64,000 bases of DNA from Prevotellaceae bacterium UBA2744 (GCA_002353575.1 DEJQ01000026.1:62001-126000); one strand, 5' to 3'. Numbered from the stretch's first letter, positions 17,901 to 26,930 are shown. The notes: generated from the letters alone by a model not told the origin. Translations and numbers: made by a program.

Positions 17901-18470
17901 ATGAAGAAACTCACATATATTGCAATCATCTTTGCGCTCCTCTCTGTTGCTCATCTGTCAGCACAGGAGGCAGCGCAAACTGCATCTGTGGCAGCTGTTC
18001 CTGCCAACACCATCGTGCAGATGCAGCACTTCGGCTACTGCAGCTACAACGAACTGTTACAGTCCATGCCCGAATATGCAGGTGCGATGGCAAAACTGGA
18101 GAATCTCAAGAAAACCTACGACAACGAGCTGTCACGCGCGGAAGAAGACTTCTCGCGTAAGTTCTACGAATTCGTAGAGGGACAGAAATCCTTCCCTGAG
18201 AACATCATGCTGAAGCGTCAGAAGGAACTCCAGCAGCTCATGGAGGAGAGCATGGCATTCAAGGATGAAGCCAAGCGGCTTCTCAATCAGGCAGAGGAGG
18301 AACTGATGATTCCTCTTCACAAAAAGTTGAAGGATGTCATGCAGGCAGTTGGCCTGGAGCACAACTACTCATACATCCTCAACACCGATAACAATGCCTA
18401 TCCCTTCGTCAACACAACCGGCGAAGCAGAGGATTGCAGTGATTTCATAAAGGCAAAACTGAGAAGATAA
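17901..18470 (+). CDS. OmpH/Skp-family periplasmic chaperone, copy 3 (divergent)
   Basis: The product has 189 residues. After a signal peptide (cut near LSAQE) there is an Ala/Val-rich linker, then FGYCSYNELLQSMPEYAGAMAKLENLKKTY, recognisable as the OmpH opening but with Cys and Tyr replacing the usual residues. A coiled-coil segment follows (about 75-150). It is the most divergent of the three copies. It is co-directional with murI, which starts 10 bp downstream. Confidence 0.82.
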   Translation: MKKLTYIAIIFALLSVAHLSAQEAAQTASVAAVPANTIVQMQHFGYCSYNELLQSMPEYAGAMAKLENLKKTYDNELSRAEEDFSRKFYEFVEGQKSFPENIMLKRQKELQQLMEESMAFKDEAKRLLNQAEEELMIPLHKKLKDVMQAVGLEHNYSYILNTDNNAYPFVNTTGEAEDCSDFIKAKLRR

Positions 18471-18480
18471 AAGACAGCGA

Positions 18481-19323
18481 ATGGGCGACATCTCGGTATC
18501 ACAGCAATACGGACCTATCGGAATTTTCGATTCCGGGCTGGGCGGTCTCACCATTCTCGATGGCATCCGTCATCGAATGCCGCAATATGACTTTATCTAT
18601 TTAGGCGATAACGCACGCGCACCCTATGGTACACGTTCATTCGATGTCGTGTATCAGTTCACGCTGCAAGCCGTCCGGAAACTCTTCTCAATGGGTTGTC
18701 CACTTATCATCCTGGCCTGCAACACAGCCTCGGCCAAGGCACTTCGCAGCATCCAGCATAACTACCTGCCCCAGACTTTTCCCGACCGCCGCGTACTGGG
18801 TGTGATACGCCCCACTGCTGAGATAGTCGGCACCCTTACTCATACCAACCATATCGGTATCCTCGCCACGGAGGGAACCATTCGCTCCGAGTCATACAAT
18901 CTGGAGATTCAGAAACTATACCCCGCAACGACCGTGGTGGGTCAGGCGTGCCCCATGTGGGTGCCGCTCGTAGAAAACGGAGAATACGACAAGCCGGGAG
19001 CAGACTACTTCGTCAGAGACAGCATCCAGAAACTGCTTAACGCAGATCCTCAGATCGACACCGTCATCCTTGGCTGCACCCACTACCCGCTCCTGCTCCA
19101 GAAAATCAGACAATATACCCCCGAAGGGATTACTCTCGTCCCGCAAGGCAAATACATAGCAGAGAGTCTCGAAGACTACCTGCAGCGCCACCGGGATATG
19201 GAACAGAGCCTCACGAAGGGCGGCACCTGCCAATACTTCACGACCGAATCGAGCGAGAAGTTCCGCGAGTCTGCCAGCCTCTTCCTCCACGAATCCATTA
19301 AGGTGGCACATATCACCCTATAA
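18481..19323 (+). CDS. murI: Glutamate racemase
   Basis: The product has 280 residues. IGIFDSGLGGLTIL (substrate and active-site Asp region), LACNTASAKALRS with catalytic C80, and LGCTHYPLL with catalytic C199 form the two-cysteine, cofactor-independent racemase site. It supplies D-glutamate for UDP-MurNAc-pentapeptide synthesis in the cytoplasm. Position after bamA-ompH is common in Bacteroidales. Confidence 0.96.
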   Translation: MGDISVSQQYGPIGIFDSGLGGLTILDGIRHRMPQYDFIYLGDNARAPYGTRSFDVVYQFTLQAVRKLFSMGCPLIILACNTASAKALRSIQHNYLPQTFPDRRVLGVIRPTAEIVGTLTHTNHIGILATEGTIRSESYNLEIQKLYPATTVVGQACPMWVPLVENGEYDKPGADYFVRDSIQKLLNADPQIDTVILGCTHYPLLLQKIRQYTPEGITLVPQGKYIAESLEDYLQRHRDMEQSLTKGGTCQYFTTESSEKFRESASLFLHESIKVAHITL

Positions 19324-19360
19324 ACAACGGAACCTAAACCACAACTTTCAACTTAAAGAA

Positions 19361-19903
19361 ATGGGTATCTACACAGATTTATTTCTTACTTTCAGCAAAA
19401 TCGGATCCTTCACCCTTGGTGGTGGCTATGCTATGGTACCCGTTATGGAGAAAGAGATAGTTGACAAGAAACAATGGCTCACCCAGGAAGAATTTGTTGA
19501 CATCCTCGTTGTGGCACAATCCACTCCTGGTCTCTTTGCCATCGACATGGCATCACACATAGGTTACAAATACAAGGGCGTACCGGGTGGAATAATTGGA
19601 GCACTGGGAGTTGCCGTTCCCAGTATCGTCATCATCCTGCTGATAGCCGTAGCCTTCCGTTCGTTTAAGGACAACATCTACGTGGAGAAATTCTTCATGG
19701 GCATTCGTCCCTGTGTCGTAGCCCTGATTCTGTCGCCGTGTTTCCGCATGGCAAAGACAGCAAAGATAAACAGATACAACTGCTGGATTCCGCTGGTCTG
19801 TGCGATGCTCATATCCCTCTTCGGCGTCAGTCCTGTATGGTGCATCATCGTGGCAGGCGTGGCAGGCTATCTCTACGGACAATATTTGATTAAGACGCAA
19901 TGA
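19361..19903 (+). CDS. Chromate transporter family protein, N-half unit
   Basis: The product has 180 residues, one CHR domain of about five membrane helices. FSKIGSFTLGGGYAMVPVMEKEIV and QSTPGLFAIDMASHIGYK are the family's conserved motifs. In full-length ChrA two such domains are fused; here they are separate genes that overlap by 4 bp, as in the short-chain CHR pairs of many anaerobes. The physiological substrate of such pairs is not established, and the name should not be read as proof of chromate resistance. Confidence 0.88.
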   Translation: MGIYTDLFLTFSKIGSFTLGGGYAMVPVMEKEIVDKKQWLTQEEFVDILVVAQSTPGLFAIDMASHIGYKYKGVPGGIIGALGVAVPSIVIILLIAVAFRSFKDNIYVEKFFMGIRPCVVALILSPCFRMAKTAKINRYNCWIPLVCAMLISLFGVSPVWCIIVAGVAGYLYGQYLIKTQ

Positions 19904-20472
19904 TATTCCTTCAGCTATTCATAACATTCAGCAAGATAGGCATCTTCAACTTCGGGGGTGGCTATGCTATGATATCGCTAATACAGGACGAAGTGGTCAA
20001 CAAACATCACTGGCTCACCACTACCGAGTTCACCGACATCATCGCCATCAGCCAGTCCACCCCTGGTCCTATCGGCATCAACGCAGCCACCTACACCGGT
20101 TACACGGCAGTCATCAATGCCGGCTATCCAGAGTGGGCGGCAATACTATCTGCCGTAATGACGTCGCTCAGCATCATGTGGCTTCCGTTCATACTGATGA
20201 TAAGCATCAGCAAAGTTCTCATCAGGCACAAAGACTCTCCCATCGTCCACAGCATCTTCGGACTGCTCCGTCCCACGGTGCTGGGTCTCATCCTTGCAGC
20301 AGCCATAATGCTTATGAACGTGGAAAACTTTGGTTCGCCGACCGAGAATACATTCGTATTCATCGTCAGCTGTTTCATATTCATGCTGTCATTCATCGGC
20401 ACCCGCCTCTATAAGATTCACCCCATCATCATGATACTGCTCTGCGGACTTGCAGGACTCATAATATATTAA
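19900..20472 (+). CDS. Chromate transporter family protein, C-half unit
   Basis: The product has 190 residues and is the second CHR domain: FSKIGIFNFGGGYAMISLIQDEVV, QSTPGPIGINAATYTGY, followed by hydrophobic helices. It starts at ATG 19900 inside the stop of the first unit (ATGA), so the two are made together and presumably form a heterodimer in the inner membrane. Confidence 0.88.
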   Translation: MIFLQLFITFSKIGIFNFGGGYAMISLIQDEVVNKHHWLTTTEFTDIIAISQSTPGPIGINAATYTGYTAVINAGYPEWAAILSAVMTSLSIMWLPFILMISISKVLIRHKDSPIVHSIFGLLRPTVLGLILAAAIMLMNVENFGSPTENTFVFIVSCFIFMLSFIGTRLYKIHPIIMILLCGLAGLIIY

Positions 20473-20492
20473 TAAACAACACAAACGAGACA

Positions 20493-21428
20493 ATGAGAAA
20501 AGTAACAGGAATCGGAGAGACCATCCTCGACATTATATTCAAGAACGAACAACCGACGGCCGCTGTTCCGGGTGGTTCCGTGTTCAACGGTATCATTTCT
20601 CTGGGCCGTCTGGGCGCAGACGTGACCATGATTACCGAGACGGGCAACGACCGCCTGGGGCAGACCATAAAGAAGTTCATGACCGACAACGGAGTCAACA
20701 CCGACCATGTCTGCATGTATCAGGACGGCCGCACGGCCATCTCCCTTGCATATCTGAACGAGCGCAACGATGCAGAATATTCATTCTACAAGGACTATCC
20801 GAAGGCACGTCTCGACGTTCAGTGGCCCGACCTTCAGCCCGATGACATCGTCATCATGGGTTCCTATTTTGTCCTCAATCCCGTATTGCGCTCTAAGGTA
20901 AGAGAATTTCTTGAGTATGCCCGCAGCCGCGGTGCATTCATATACTACGACATCAACTTCCGCTCCACTCATGCCGAGGAAGCCAGGGCACTTCGCTCCA
21001 CTATCCTCGAGAACTTCGACTATGCCGACATAGTTCGCGGCTCGACAGAGGATTTCGTCAATATGTTCGGTATAAGCGATTTGGCTGCGACGTACCGGCA
21101 GGAAGTGTCTCCCCACTGCCCGAACCTGATATGTACCGATGCCGAGGGCGACATCCGTCTGTTCACCCCCACCCTCACCCATAGCTATAAGGTGGAGAAG
21201 ATTCAGACCGTCTCCACCATCGGTGCGGGAGACAACTTCAACGCAGGCATCGTATTTGGGCTTCTGCAGGAAGACATCCATCGCTCCGACCTGCCAGCCC
21301 TCTCCGAGTCACGCTGGTACAGTATCATCCGTCACGGCATTTCCCTGGCAGCCGAGGCATGTCAGAGTTTCAACAACTCAATAAGTAAAGATTTCGCTCA
21401 GCGATATATTCAAAAACAAAAAAACTAA
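20493..21428 (+). CDS. PfkB-family carbohydrate kinase
   Basis: The product has 311 residues. GETILDIIFKNEQPTAAVPGGSVFNGIISLGRLGADV is the N-terminal sugar-binding region with the conserved GG, and TVSTIGAGDNFNAGIVFGLL is the PfkB signature 2 with the catalytic Asp in GAGD. It phosphorylates a sugar or nucleoside using ATP in the cytoplasm; fructokinase-like specificity is the closest guess. It sits between the transporter pair and the helicase, in the same direction with 20 and 6 bp gaps. Confidence 0.88.
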   Translation: MRKVTGIGETILDIIFKNEQPTAAVPGGSVFNGIISLGRLGADVTMITETGNDRLGQTIKKFMTDNGVNTDHVCMYQDGRTAISLAYLNERNDAEYSFYKDYPKARLDVQWPDLQPDDIVIMGSYFVLNPVLRSKVREFLEYARSRGAFIYYDINFRSTHAEEARALRSTILENFDYADIVRGSTEDFVNMFGISDLAATYRQEVSPHCPNLICTDAEGDIRLFTPTLTHSYKVEKIQTVSTIGAGDNFNAGIVFGLLQEDIHRSDLPALSESRWYSIIRHGISLAAEACQSFNNSISKDFAQRYIQKQKN

Positions 21429-21434
21429 ATCAAT

Positions 21435-23315
21435 TTGAAAACATTTGAACAACTTGGTATCTCGACACCAATTCTACAAGCCATCAGCGAGATTGGCTAT
21501 GAGAACCCCATGCCTATTCAGGAAGAAGTAATTCCCTATCTGCTGGGCAACGACAACGACGTGATAGCATTAGCGCAGACCGGTACAGGCAAGACAGCTG
21601 CCTACGGACTGCCACTCATTCAGAAAACCGACCCTTCGTCACTCCTCACCCAGGCCATTGTCATAGCTCCTACGCGCGAGCTCTGCCTGCAGATTACCGA
21701 CGACCTGAAGAGTTACAGCAAGTACATTCCCAATCTACACATCCTCGCTGTCTATGGCGGAGCAAACATCATGAGTCAGATTCACGGGCTGAAAAAGGGT
21801 GTGCAGATTATCGTAGCGACCCCGGGCCGTCTGGTCGATCTTATGGAACGCAGAGTAGCAGACCTCTCAAACGTGAAGAACGTAGTGCTCGACGAGGCCG
21901 ACGAGATGCTCAACATGGGATTCTCCGAGAGCATCGACACCATTCTGGCACAGTGTCCGTCCAGCGGCTCACGCAACACGCTCCTGTTCTCCGCCACCAT
22001 GTCGAAGGAGATCGAACGCATAGCCCGCAACTACTTACACGACCACAAAGAAATCGTAGTGGGCAGCCGCAATGAGGGTGCTGAACACGTGAACCACTTC
22101 TATTACCTCGTGGCTGCACGCGACAAGTACAATGCTCTGAAACGCATTGCCGACTACTACCCTGAGATATACGCCATCATTTTCTGCCGCACCCGTATCG
22201 AAACACAGGAGATTGCCGACCGTCTCATCCAGGACGGCTACAATGCCGAGTCGCTCCACGGCGAACTCTCACAGATGCAACGCGACCTCACTATGCAAAA
22301 GTTCCGCCAGCATCGCACCCAGCTGCTAGTAGCGACCGATGTGGCTGCACGCGGACTCGACGTCGATGAACTGACACACGTCATCAATTACGGTCTGCCC
22401 GACGACATCGAGTCCTACACCCACCGTTCGGGTCGTACGGGTCGTGCAGGGCGCAGCGGAACCAGCATCTCTATCATCCACGTCAAGGAGAAACACAAGA
22501 TACAGGCCATCGAGCGTCAGATAGGCAAGAAATTCATACCGAGCATACTGCCTACCGGACAGGAGATATGTGCTAAGCAGCTATACAAGCTCATCGACGA
22601 TATCGAGAAAATCGAGGTCGATGAAGAGGAAATCGAACAATACCTGCCCGAAATCTACCGCAAACTCGATATGCTCGACAAGGAAGATCTCATCAAGCGT
22701 ATGGTGAGTATGCAGTTCAACACATTCCTCAACTACTACAAGAACGCTCCTGAGATTGTGCAGCCGAGCGGCAAGGGCGGCGACTCGCAGAAGAAAGACC
22801 GCAAGGACAAGCATGACAAGAAACCTCGCTCACGCAATGCCGAGCAGGGCTTCACCCGTCTATTCATCAATCTGGGCAAGAAAGACAGTCTTTCGCCCAA
22901 GATTCTCATGGGATTCATCAACCGTAAAGTGCAGGGCAGGAATATCGATCTGGGGCGCATCGACCTCATGCAGAACTTCTCCTTCTTCGAGGTTCCTGAG
23001 AGCCAGACCGGCGACGTGCTCCACTTCCTCAACGGTGCCGATTTCGACGGAAGGAAGGTAAACGTAGAGGTTACCACCAACAACGGTGCCGAAGGCAACC
23101 ACACTGCCGACAAACCTAAACGCGGGAAAGAAAAAGCCGGCGGTCGTCGCAACCAGGAGAAGTCATCCGGACGTCGCAACCAGAAGCAATCGGAGAAAGG
23201 TGAACACTTCTCTACACCCAAGGGTGCGAAGGAATGGGCAAAATACTTCGAAGGTCAGGTAGAATCCCAACCCTTCTACAACGAATTTGCTAAGAAGAAA
23301 AAGAAGAAGAAATGA
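21435..23315 (+). CDS. DEAD-box ATP-dependent RNA helicase with DbpA-like RNA-binding domain
   Basis: The product has 626 residues. The helicase core shows the Q motif (MPIQEEV), motif I AQTGTGKT, PTRELC, TPGR, DEAD at about 153-156, SAT, ARGLDV and HRSGRTGRAGRSG. A C-terminal domain beginning FTRLFINLGKKDSLSPK resembles the DbpA/CsdA RNA-binding module, followed by a basic Gly/Arg/Lys tail ending in seven lysines. It unwinds structured RNA in ribosome assembly or mRNA turnover. Translation starts at TTG 21435: an in-frame stop (TAA) lies two codons upstream and there is no ATG before the conserved core. Its 3' end overlaps the convergent methyltransferase gene by 26 bp. Confidence 0.94.
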   Translation: MKTFEQLGISTPILQAISEIGYENPMPIQEEVIPYLLGNDNDVIALAQTGTGKTAAYGLPLIQKTDPSSLLTQAIVIAPTRELCLQITDDLKSYSKYIPNLHILAVYGGANIMSQIHGLKKGVQIIVATPGRLVDLMERRVADLSNVKNVVLDEADEMLNMGFSESIDTILAQCPSSGSRNTLLFSATMSKEIERIARNYLHDHKEIVVGSRNEGAEHVNHFYYLVAARDKYNALKRIADYYPEIYAIIFCRTRIETQEIADRLIQDGYNAESLHGELSQMQRDLTMQKFRQHRTQLLVATDVAARGLDVDELTHVINYGLPDDIESYTHRSGRTGRAGRSGTSISIIHVKEKHKIQAIERQIGKKFIPSILPTGQEICAKQLYKLIDDIEKIEVDEEEIEQYLPEIYRKLDMLDKEDLIKRMVSMQFNTFLNYYKNAPEIVQPSGKGGDSQKKDRKDKHDKKPRSRNAEQGFTRLFINLGKKDSLSPKILMGFINRKVQGRNIDLGRIDLMQNFSFFEVPESQTGDVLHFLNGADFDGRKVNVEVTTNNGAEGNHTADKPKRGKEKAGGRRNQEKSSGRRNQKQSEKGEHFSTPKGAKEWAKYFEGQVESQPFYNEFAKKKKKKK

Positions 23316-24474
23316 CCATCACCCTGCTTTCGTCAACCAGCGTGGTGGCAAAGAGATAAGTGTCGCCCCCCTCGCGCAGCTTCAGTTTGCGGCGCAGATC
23401 GGCTACCGACATCGGGAAATTGCGAACCGTCAGGTTCGCTTTTTCTTTTTCCCCGAGCATCGCCCTCACAGCCTTTCTGTTCAGACTGCACGTAGCATCA
23501 ACCTTAAAGCAGCGACCGGGGAAATCCGCTACGGGCAAGTCGCCGAAGCTGGTGTACAGATGACTGTTTGGGTGCAGCTTCACGAGTCCCATGCGCTCAG
23601 CCAGCAATCTGTAGCACCCAGCCTTCATGATGCTTGCATTGGGTTCGTAGATATACCTGCCCACCTCAGCCGTATATCGGCACTCTGCCGCGGCATCCTC
23701 TTCGTGGGTGAAGGTGAAGACATCGCGTCTGCCCCCGCTCGTGAGGTTCACACAGAATATGCGTGGCGAGGGACTGTCCTCCTGCATCTTCACGAGCAGT
23801 TCCTTGCACTCGCCGTCCACACTCACTATGTGTACCTCGCTCACCTGGTGCAACTCACGCAGCATACTCCTTACGTCGAGCATCGGCGACAGTTTCACCA
23901 TCACCGTGTCGGCATGTGCAAGCAGAGCGTCCTGCATCCGGGTCACGTCGGGTGTGCAGTCGGCAATCGACACCACCCTGCCTCCGTCAGCATCGCGACG
24001 TGCAGGATCGATAAATATAAGGCTCTGCCGCGGCATCCCCTGCAAGACCTCCTCGGCCTTTCCGCACACCACATCGCAGTTCCCGATGCCCAACAGAGGC
24101 AAGTTATTGCGAGCAATATCGCACAGTTCCTCATTCTGCTCCACACAAGTCAGCCTCCTGTACTTCCTGCCCAGCATCACGGCATCCACGCCGAAGCCCG
24201 CCGTCAGGTCAGCCATACTCTCTCCGCCCTCCGCTATGTCAGTCTTATACAGTGCCGTCAGCTCGCTGCTGCACTGCTCCATATTCAGGTGCGGCGGAAA
24301 CAGGATCCCCTCCGTCCGTGACCACGTGGGCAGCTTCCTCCGTGCCCTCTGCCACCCCTCTATCTGCCGCAGTGCAAATTTAAACTCATCATCAGAAAAA
24401 GTGTGAGCCCGCAAAGCGAGCTCACACACATTGTCGTTTCTATGTTCTTTTACAAAAGACTGTATGTCGCACAT
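23290..24474 (-). CDS. Class I SAM-dependent methyltransferase with THUMP-like C-terminal domain
   Basis: The product has 394 residues. An N-terminal helical region leads to LPTWSRTEGILFPP and the SAM-binding ADLTAGFGVDAVML (motif I), CVEQNEELCDIARNN (motif II) and LIFIDPARRD (motif IV). The C-terminal part resembles the THUMP-like domain of this Bacteroidetes family. The target is probably RNA but is not known. It lies 20 bp downstream of rpsO. A strong terminator hairpin is encoded inside its first 26 codons, so its expression may depend on read-through from rpsO. Confidence 0.85.
   Translation of the reverse strand: MCDIQSFVKEHRNDNVCELALRAHTFSDDEFKFALRQIEGWQRARRKLPTWSRTEGILFPPHLNMEQCSSELTALYKTDIAEGGESMADLTAGFGVDAVMLGRKYRRLTCVEQNEELCDIARNNLPLLGIGNCDVVCGKAEEVLQGMPRQSLIFIDPARRDADGGRVVSIADCTPDVTRMQDALLAHADTVMVKLSPMLDVRSMLRELHQVSEVHIVSVDGECKELLVKMQEDSPSPRIFCVNLTSGGRRDVFTFTHEEDAAAECRYTAEVGRYIYEPNASIMKAGCYRLLAERMGLVKLHPNSHLYTSFGDLPVADFPGRCFKVDATCSLNRKAVRAMLGEKEKANLTVRNFPMSVADLRRKLKLREGGDTYLFATTLVDESRVMVISSSFSS
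24396..24427 (-). terminator. Rho-independent terminator of rpsO inside the methyltransferase ORF
   Basis: On the minus strand GTGTGAGC pairs with GCTCACAC (8 bp), with an inner CGC/GCG pair around AAA, and TTTTT follows at once. It lies 68-99 nt downstream of the rpsO stop codon but within codons 16-26 of the next gene, whose N-terminal sequence looks genuine. Confidence 0.75.
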
Positions 24475-24494
24475 GGAAACCTTTGGTTCTTGTA

Positions 24495-24764
24495 TTACTT
24501 ACGCAGACCGAGAGCCTTGACGATAGCACGGTAGCGTTCGATGTCCTTACGCTTCAGATACTCAAGGAGAGAGCGACGCTGACCTACGAGGTGTACCAGC
24601 GAACGATTAGTGCAATAGTCCTTGTGGTTAGCCTTCATGTGCTCAGTAAGGTGTTGGATACGATAAGTAAGCAGGGCAATCTGTCCCTCGCTTGAACCAG
24701 TGTTTGTAGCAGAACCTGCGTATTTCTCGAAGATTTCTGCCTTCTTTGCTGAATCTAAATACAT
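24495..24764 (-). CDS. rpsO: 30S ribosomal protein S15
   Basis: The product has 89 residues, the standard length. GSSEGQIALLTYRIQHLTEHMK and HLVGQRRSLLEYLKRKD are the classic S15 signatures contacting 16S rRNA helices h20/h22. S15 binds early in 30S assembly. Expression is from a consensus promoter at 24851-24880. The 86-nt leader contains a duplicated 15-nt hairpin-forming unit that may be a regulatory RNA, since S15 represses its own translation in several phyla. Confidence 0.98.
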   Translation of the reverse strand: MYLDSAKKAEIFEKYAGSATNTGSSEGQIALLTYRIQHLTEHMKANHKDYCTNRSLVHLVGQRRSLLEYLKRKDIERYRAIVKALGLRK

Positions 24765-24798
24765 AATAATTAATCATTTAAGTTAAACATTTATTTGT

Positions 24799-24835
24799 CC
24801 GAATCTTCAATTCTTTCAGCCCGAATCTTCAATTC
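24799..24835 (-). repeat. Duplicated hairpin unit in the rpsO leader
   Basis: The 15-mer ccgaatcttcaattc occurs at 24799-24813 and 24821-24835, spaced 22 bp. Each copy contains GAAT/ATTC arms around a 5-nt loop (CGAAT/ATTCG in the second). They lie in the transcribed leader between promoter and start codon. Confidence 0.6.
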
Positions 24836-24850
24836 GCAGCAAATCGGCTA

Positions 24851-24880
24851 CAAAGGTACGAGTAAGTGAGCGAAATACAA
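24851..24880 (-). promoter_or_regulatory. Promoter for rpsO
   Basis: Minus-strand TACCTTTG at 24851-24858 with TTG at 24878-24880, a 19-bp gap. Perfect -7 consensus. Confidence 0.7.
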
Positions 24881-25070
24881 AATAAAAAATGTTTTTATTT
24901 CTATTTCCGAACGAGAGTACCTTGCACGAGCAAGTTTAGCAGCACTGATTATTTCCTACTCTTTTCTCGATGAATAGTTTTTTCTGAACACGAACCACAC
25001 ATATTAAACTGAAATTTTTCAAAACACGATTTTTTTTCAAAAAAAAATTATCATGTTGAAAAAATATACT
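24881..25070. other. AT-rich intergenic stretch without a recognisable gene
   Basis: Between the rpsO promoter and the esterase promoter. It contains long A and T runs and no open frame with coding character. No tRNA or stable hairpin was seen. Confidence 0.5.
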
Positions 25071-25078
25071 TATCTTTG
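25071..25078 (+). promoter_or_regulatory. -7 promoter element for the esterase operon
   Basis: TATCTTTG followed by C, 126 bp before the ATG. A TTG at 25056 is too close to be a normal -33 partner. Confidence 0.5.
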
Positions 25079-25203
25079 CATTTATTATAACCCTTTAAAA
25101 TTCAGTTCATATGAGAGAGACAACATTTTACTGCAAATGGACTTACAAACAAAGTTGAACTATAAACACGACGGAATTCAGTAAATATAAAAAACGCATT
25201 ACA

Positions 25204-26904
25204 ATGAAAAAGACAAGACAGTGGATGCTTGCCGCCATCCTTATCTGCGGCACTGCCGTCGTCATGACGGCTTGCAAAGGCGGTAAGCCAGCAAACGACA
25301 CAAGTGACACGACGGACGGACTAAAAGCTGCAAAAGAGCGGATGGAAGCTATGTATGGCGAGAACAAGAAGATTACCGACGGTAATTACGACAAGTCGTT
25401 GGCCGTGAAGTGCATCAACGGAACCTTCGTCGGCAGAAAGAACGGCGGTGTCATAGCCTACAAAGGCATCCCCTTTGTAGGCAAGCAGCCCGTAGGCGAA
25501 CTGCGCTGGAAGGCACCGGTCGATTTTGTTTCTGACGACGGTGTCTATGAGGCATATTATAACGGGAAAAGCCCATGTCAGAATACGGATACGCTGCAGA
25601 TAGCCGCACTCTACCCTAATGGCGAGGACTGTCTGCATCTGAACGTATGGAAAGCGGAGGGCGCATCGACTGAGAAGAAACCAGTCATGGTGTGGATTCA
25701 CGGCGGTGCCTTCGAAGTGGGCGGAACAGTCGAGCCGCGCGAGGAGGGCTGTAATTTCGTCAGGGAGAATCCCGATGTCATCCTCGTCTCCCTGGAATAC
25801 AGACTCGGAGTCTTCGGTTTCCTCCATTTGTCTCATCTGCCCGACGGCAAGGATTATCCCGATGCGCAGAACCTTGGACTCATGGATCAGATGATGGGTC
25901 TGAAGTGGGTGCATGAGAACATCGCCGCCTTTGGTGGCGACCCTGACAACGTGACCATCTTCGGTCAGTCGGCCGGTGGCGGCAGCGTAAGCCTGCTACC
26001 GCTGATAGAAGGCTCTCATCAGTACTTCAAGAAAGTTATCATCCAAAGTGGCTCACCCGTCTTCACAAGGTCAACGGAGGAGGCCATCGCATGTACAGAC
26101 GAGCTGATGGACTCGCTTGGCTGCAAGACCGTTGCCGACCTGCAGAAAGTTGACATGAATAAGCTCATAGGCACGGCAGCAGACCTGCTCGGACTGCGCG
26201 TGTGGCCAGAACGCGACGGCAGCCTGCTGCCTAAGAATCCGTACGAGGCTTACGCAAATGGTGCAGCAAAAGACCTCACCTTCCTACAGGGCTGCACCAA
26301 AGACGAAGTGGGCTATTTCATCTGCGGCATCGGACTGGAAGGCTGGACTGCCTTTGGTAATTACCGCTACGCAAAGAAGCTGGCACAGTTGACAAAGGAA
26401 GAACAGGCACTGGTTGAAAGCTTCTGCAAGGAGGCAAAGGACGTCAGCCCCGAGTACTCCGCCACAAACCGACTGTTCGACCAGATTGTGTTCATTGCAC
26501 CGCTCTTCCGTCTGCTGGAGAACCAGACTATGGCCGGAGGCAAGACCTATGCCTATTTCTTCACTGTCGAATCCTCCGTACCGTTAATGAAAAGCGGACA
26601 CGCAATAGAACTTTCGACTATATTCAACCATCCGGAGGAGACCCTCGTCACGGGAAGACAATTCGACGAGACCTTTTCGAAGACCATGCGCCGCATGTGG
26701 GTGCAGTTCGCCAAGACCGGCAATCCCTCGCTCAGCGCAGACCAGTCTCCTGACGGCAAGGCCAAGGAATGGCCCCTCTACGACCGGAAAGACAGGTGGA
26801 TGATGATTTTCGACGAGAAAGACATCCATTCCGAGAAGGAAGCCAATCGGAACATCCTGGATTGGGAAAGGACATACTTCCTGACCAAATATTATTGCAT
26901 TTGA
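25204..26904 (+). CDS. Type B carboxylesterase, lipoprotein
   Basis: The product has 566 residues. The lipobox VMTAC gives an acylated Cys at residue 24, so the enzyme is periplasmic or surface-exposed. Alpha/beta-hydrolase features of the para-nitrobenzyl esterase family: IHGGAFEVGG oxyanion-hole region, EDCLHLNVW, and the nucleophile elbow FGQSAGGGS with Ser near residue 256; the His of the triad is likely in KSGHAIELS. It should hydrolyse carboxylic esters; the natural substrate is unknown. A second periplasmic hydrolase gene follows 26 bp downstream, suggesting a two-enzyme catabolic unit. Confidence 0.92.
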   Translation: MKKTRQWMLAAILICGTAVVMTACKGGKPANDTSDTTDGLKAAKERMEAMYGENKKITDGNYDKSLAVKCINGTFVGRKNGGVIAYKGIPFVGKQPVGELRWKAPVDFVSDDGVYEAYYNGKSPCQNTDTLQIAALYPNGEDCLHLNVWKAEGASTEKKPVMVWIHGGAFEVGGTVEPREEGCNFVRENPDVILVSLEYRLGVFGFLHLSHLPDGKDYPDAQNLGLMDQMMGLKWVHENIAAFGGDPDNVTIFGQSAGGGSVSLLPLIEGSHQYFKKVIIQSGSPVFTRSTEEAIACTDELMDSLGCKTVADLQKVDMNKLIGTAADLLGLRVWPERDGSLLPKNPYEAYANGAAKDLTFLQGCTKDEVGYFICGIGLEGWTAFGNYRYAKKLAQLTKEEQALVESFCKEAKDVSPEYSATNRLFDQIVFIAPLFRLLENQTMAGGKTYAYFFTVESSVPLMKSGHAIELSTIFNHPEETLVTGRQFDETFSKTMRRMWVQFAKTGNPSLSADQSPDGKAKEWPLYDRKDRWMMIFDEKDIHSEKEANRNILDWERTYFLTKYYCI

Positions 26905-26930
26905 ATGATTCTGTAAAAACTAATCCTCAA

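Noticed and set aside
19361..20472. Frameshifted full-length ChrA
   Set aside because: Each half has its own start and complete CHR motif and they overlap by ATGA, the normal arrangement of short-chain pairs.
23287..24321. Long plus-strand open frame of 344 codons
   Set aside because: It lies entirely antisense to the methyltransferase gene, is rich in His/Pro/Arg as expected of a mirror frame of GC-rich coding DNA, and has no domain.
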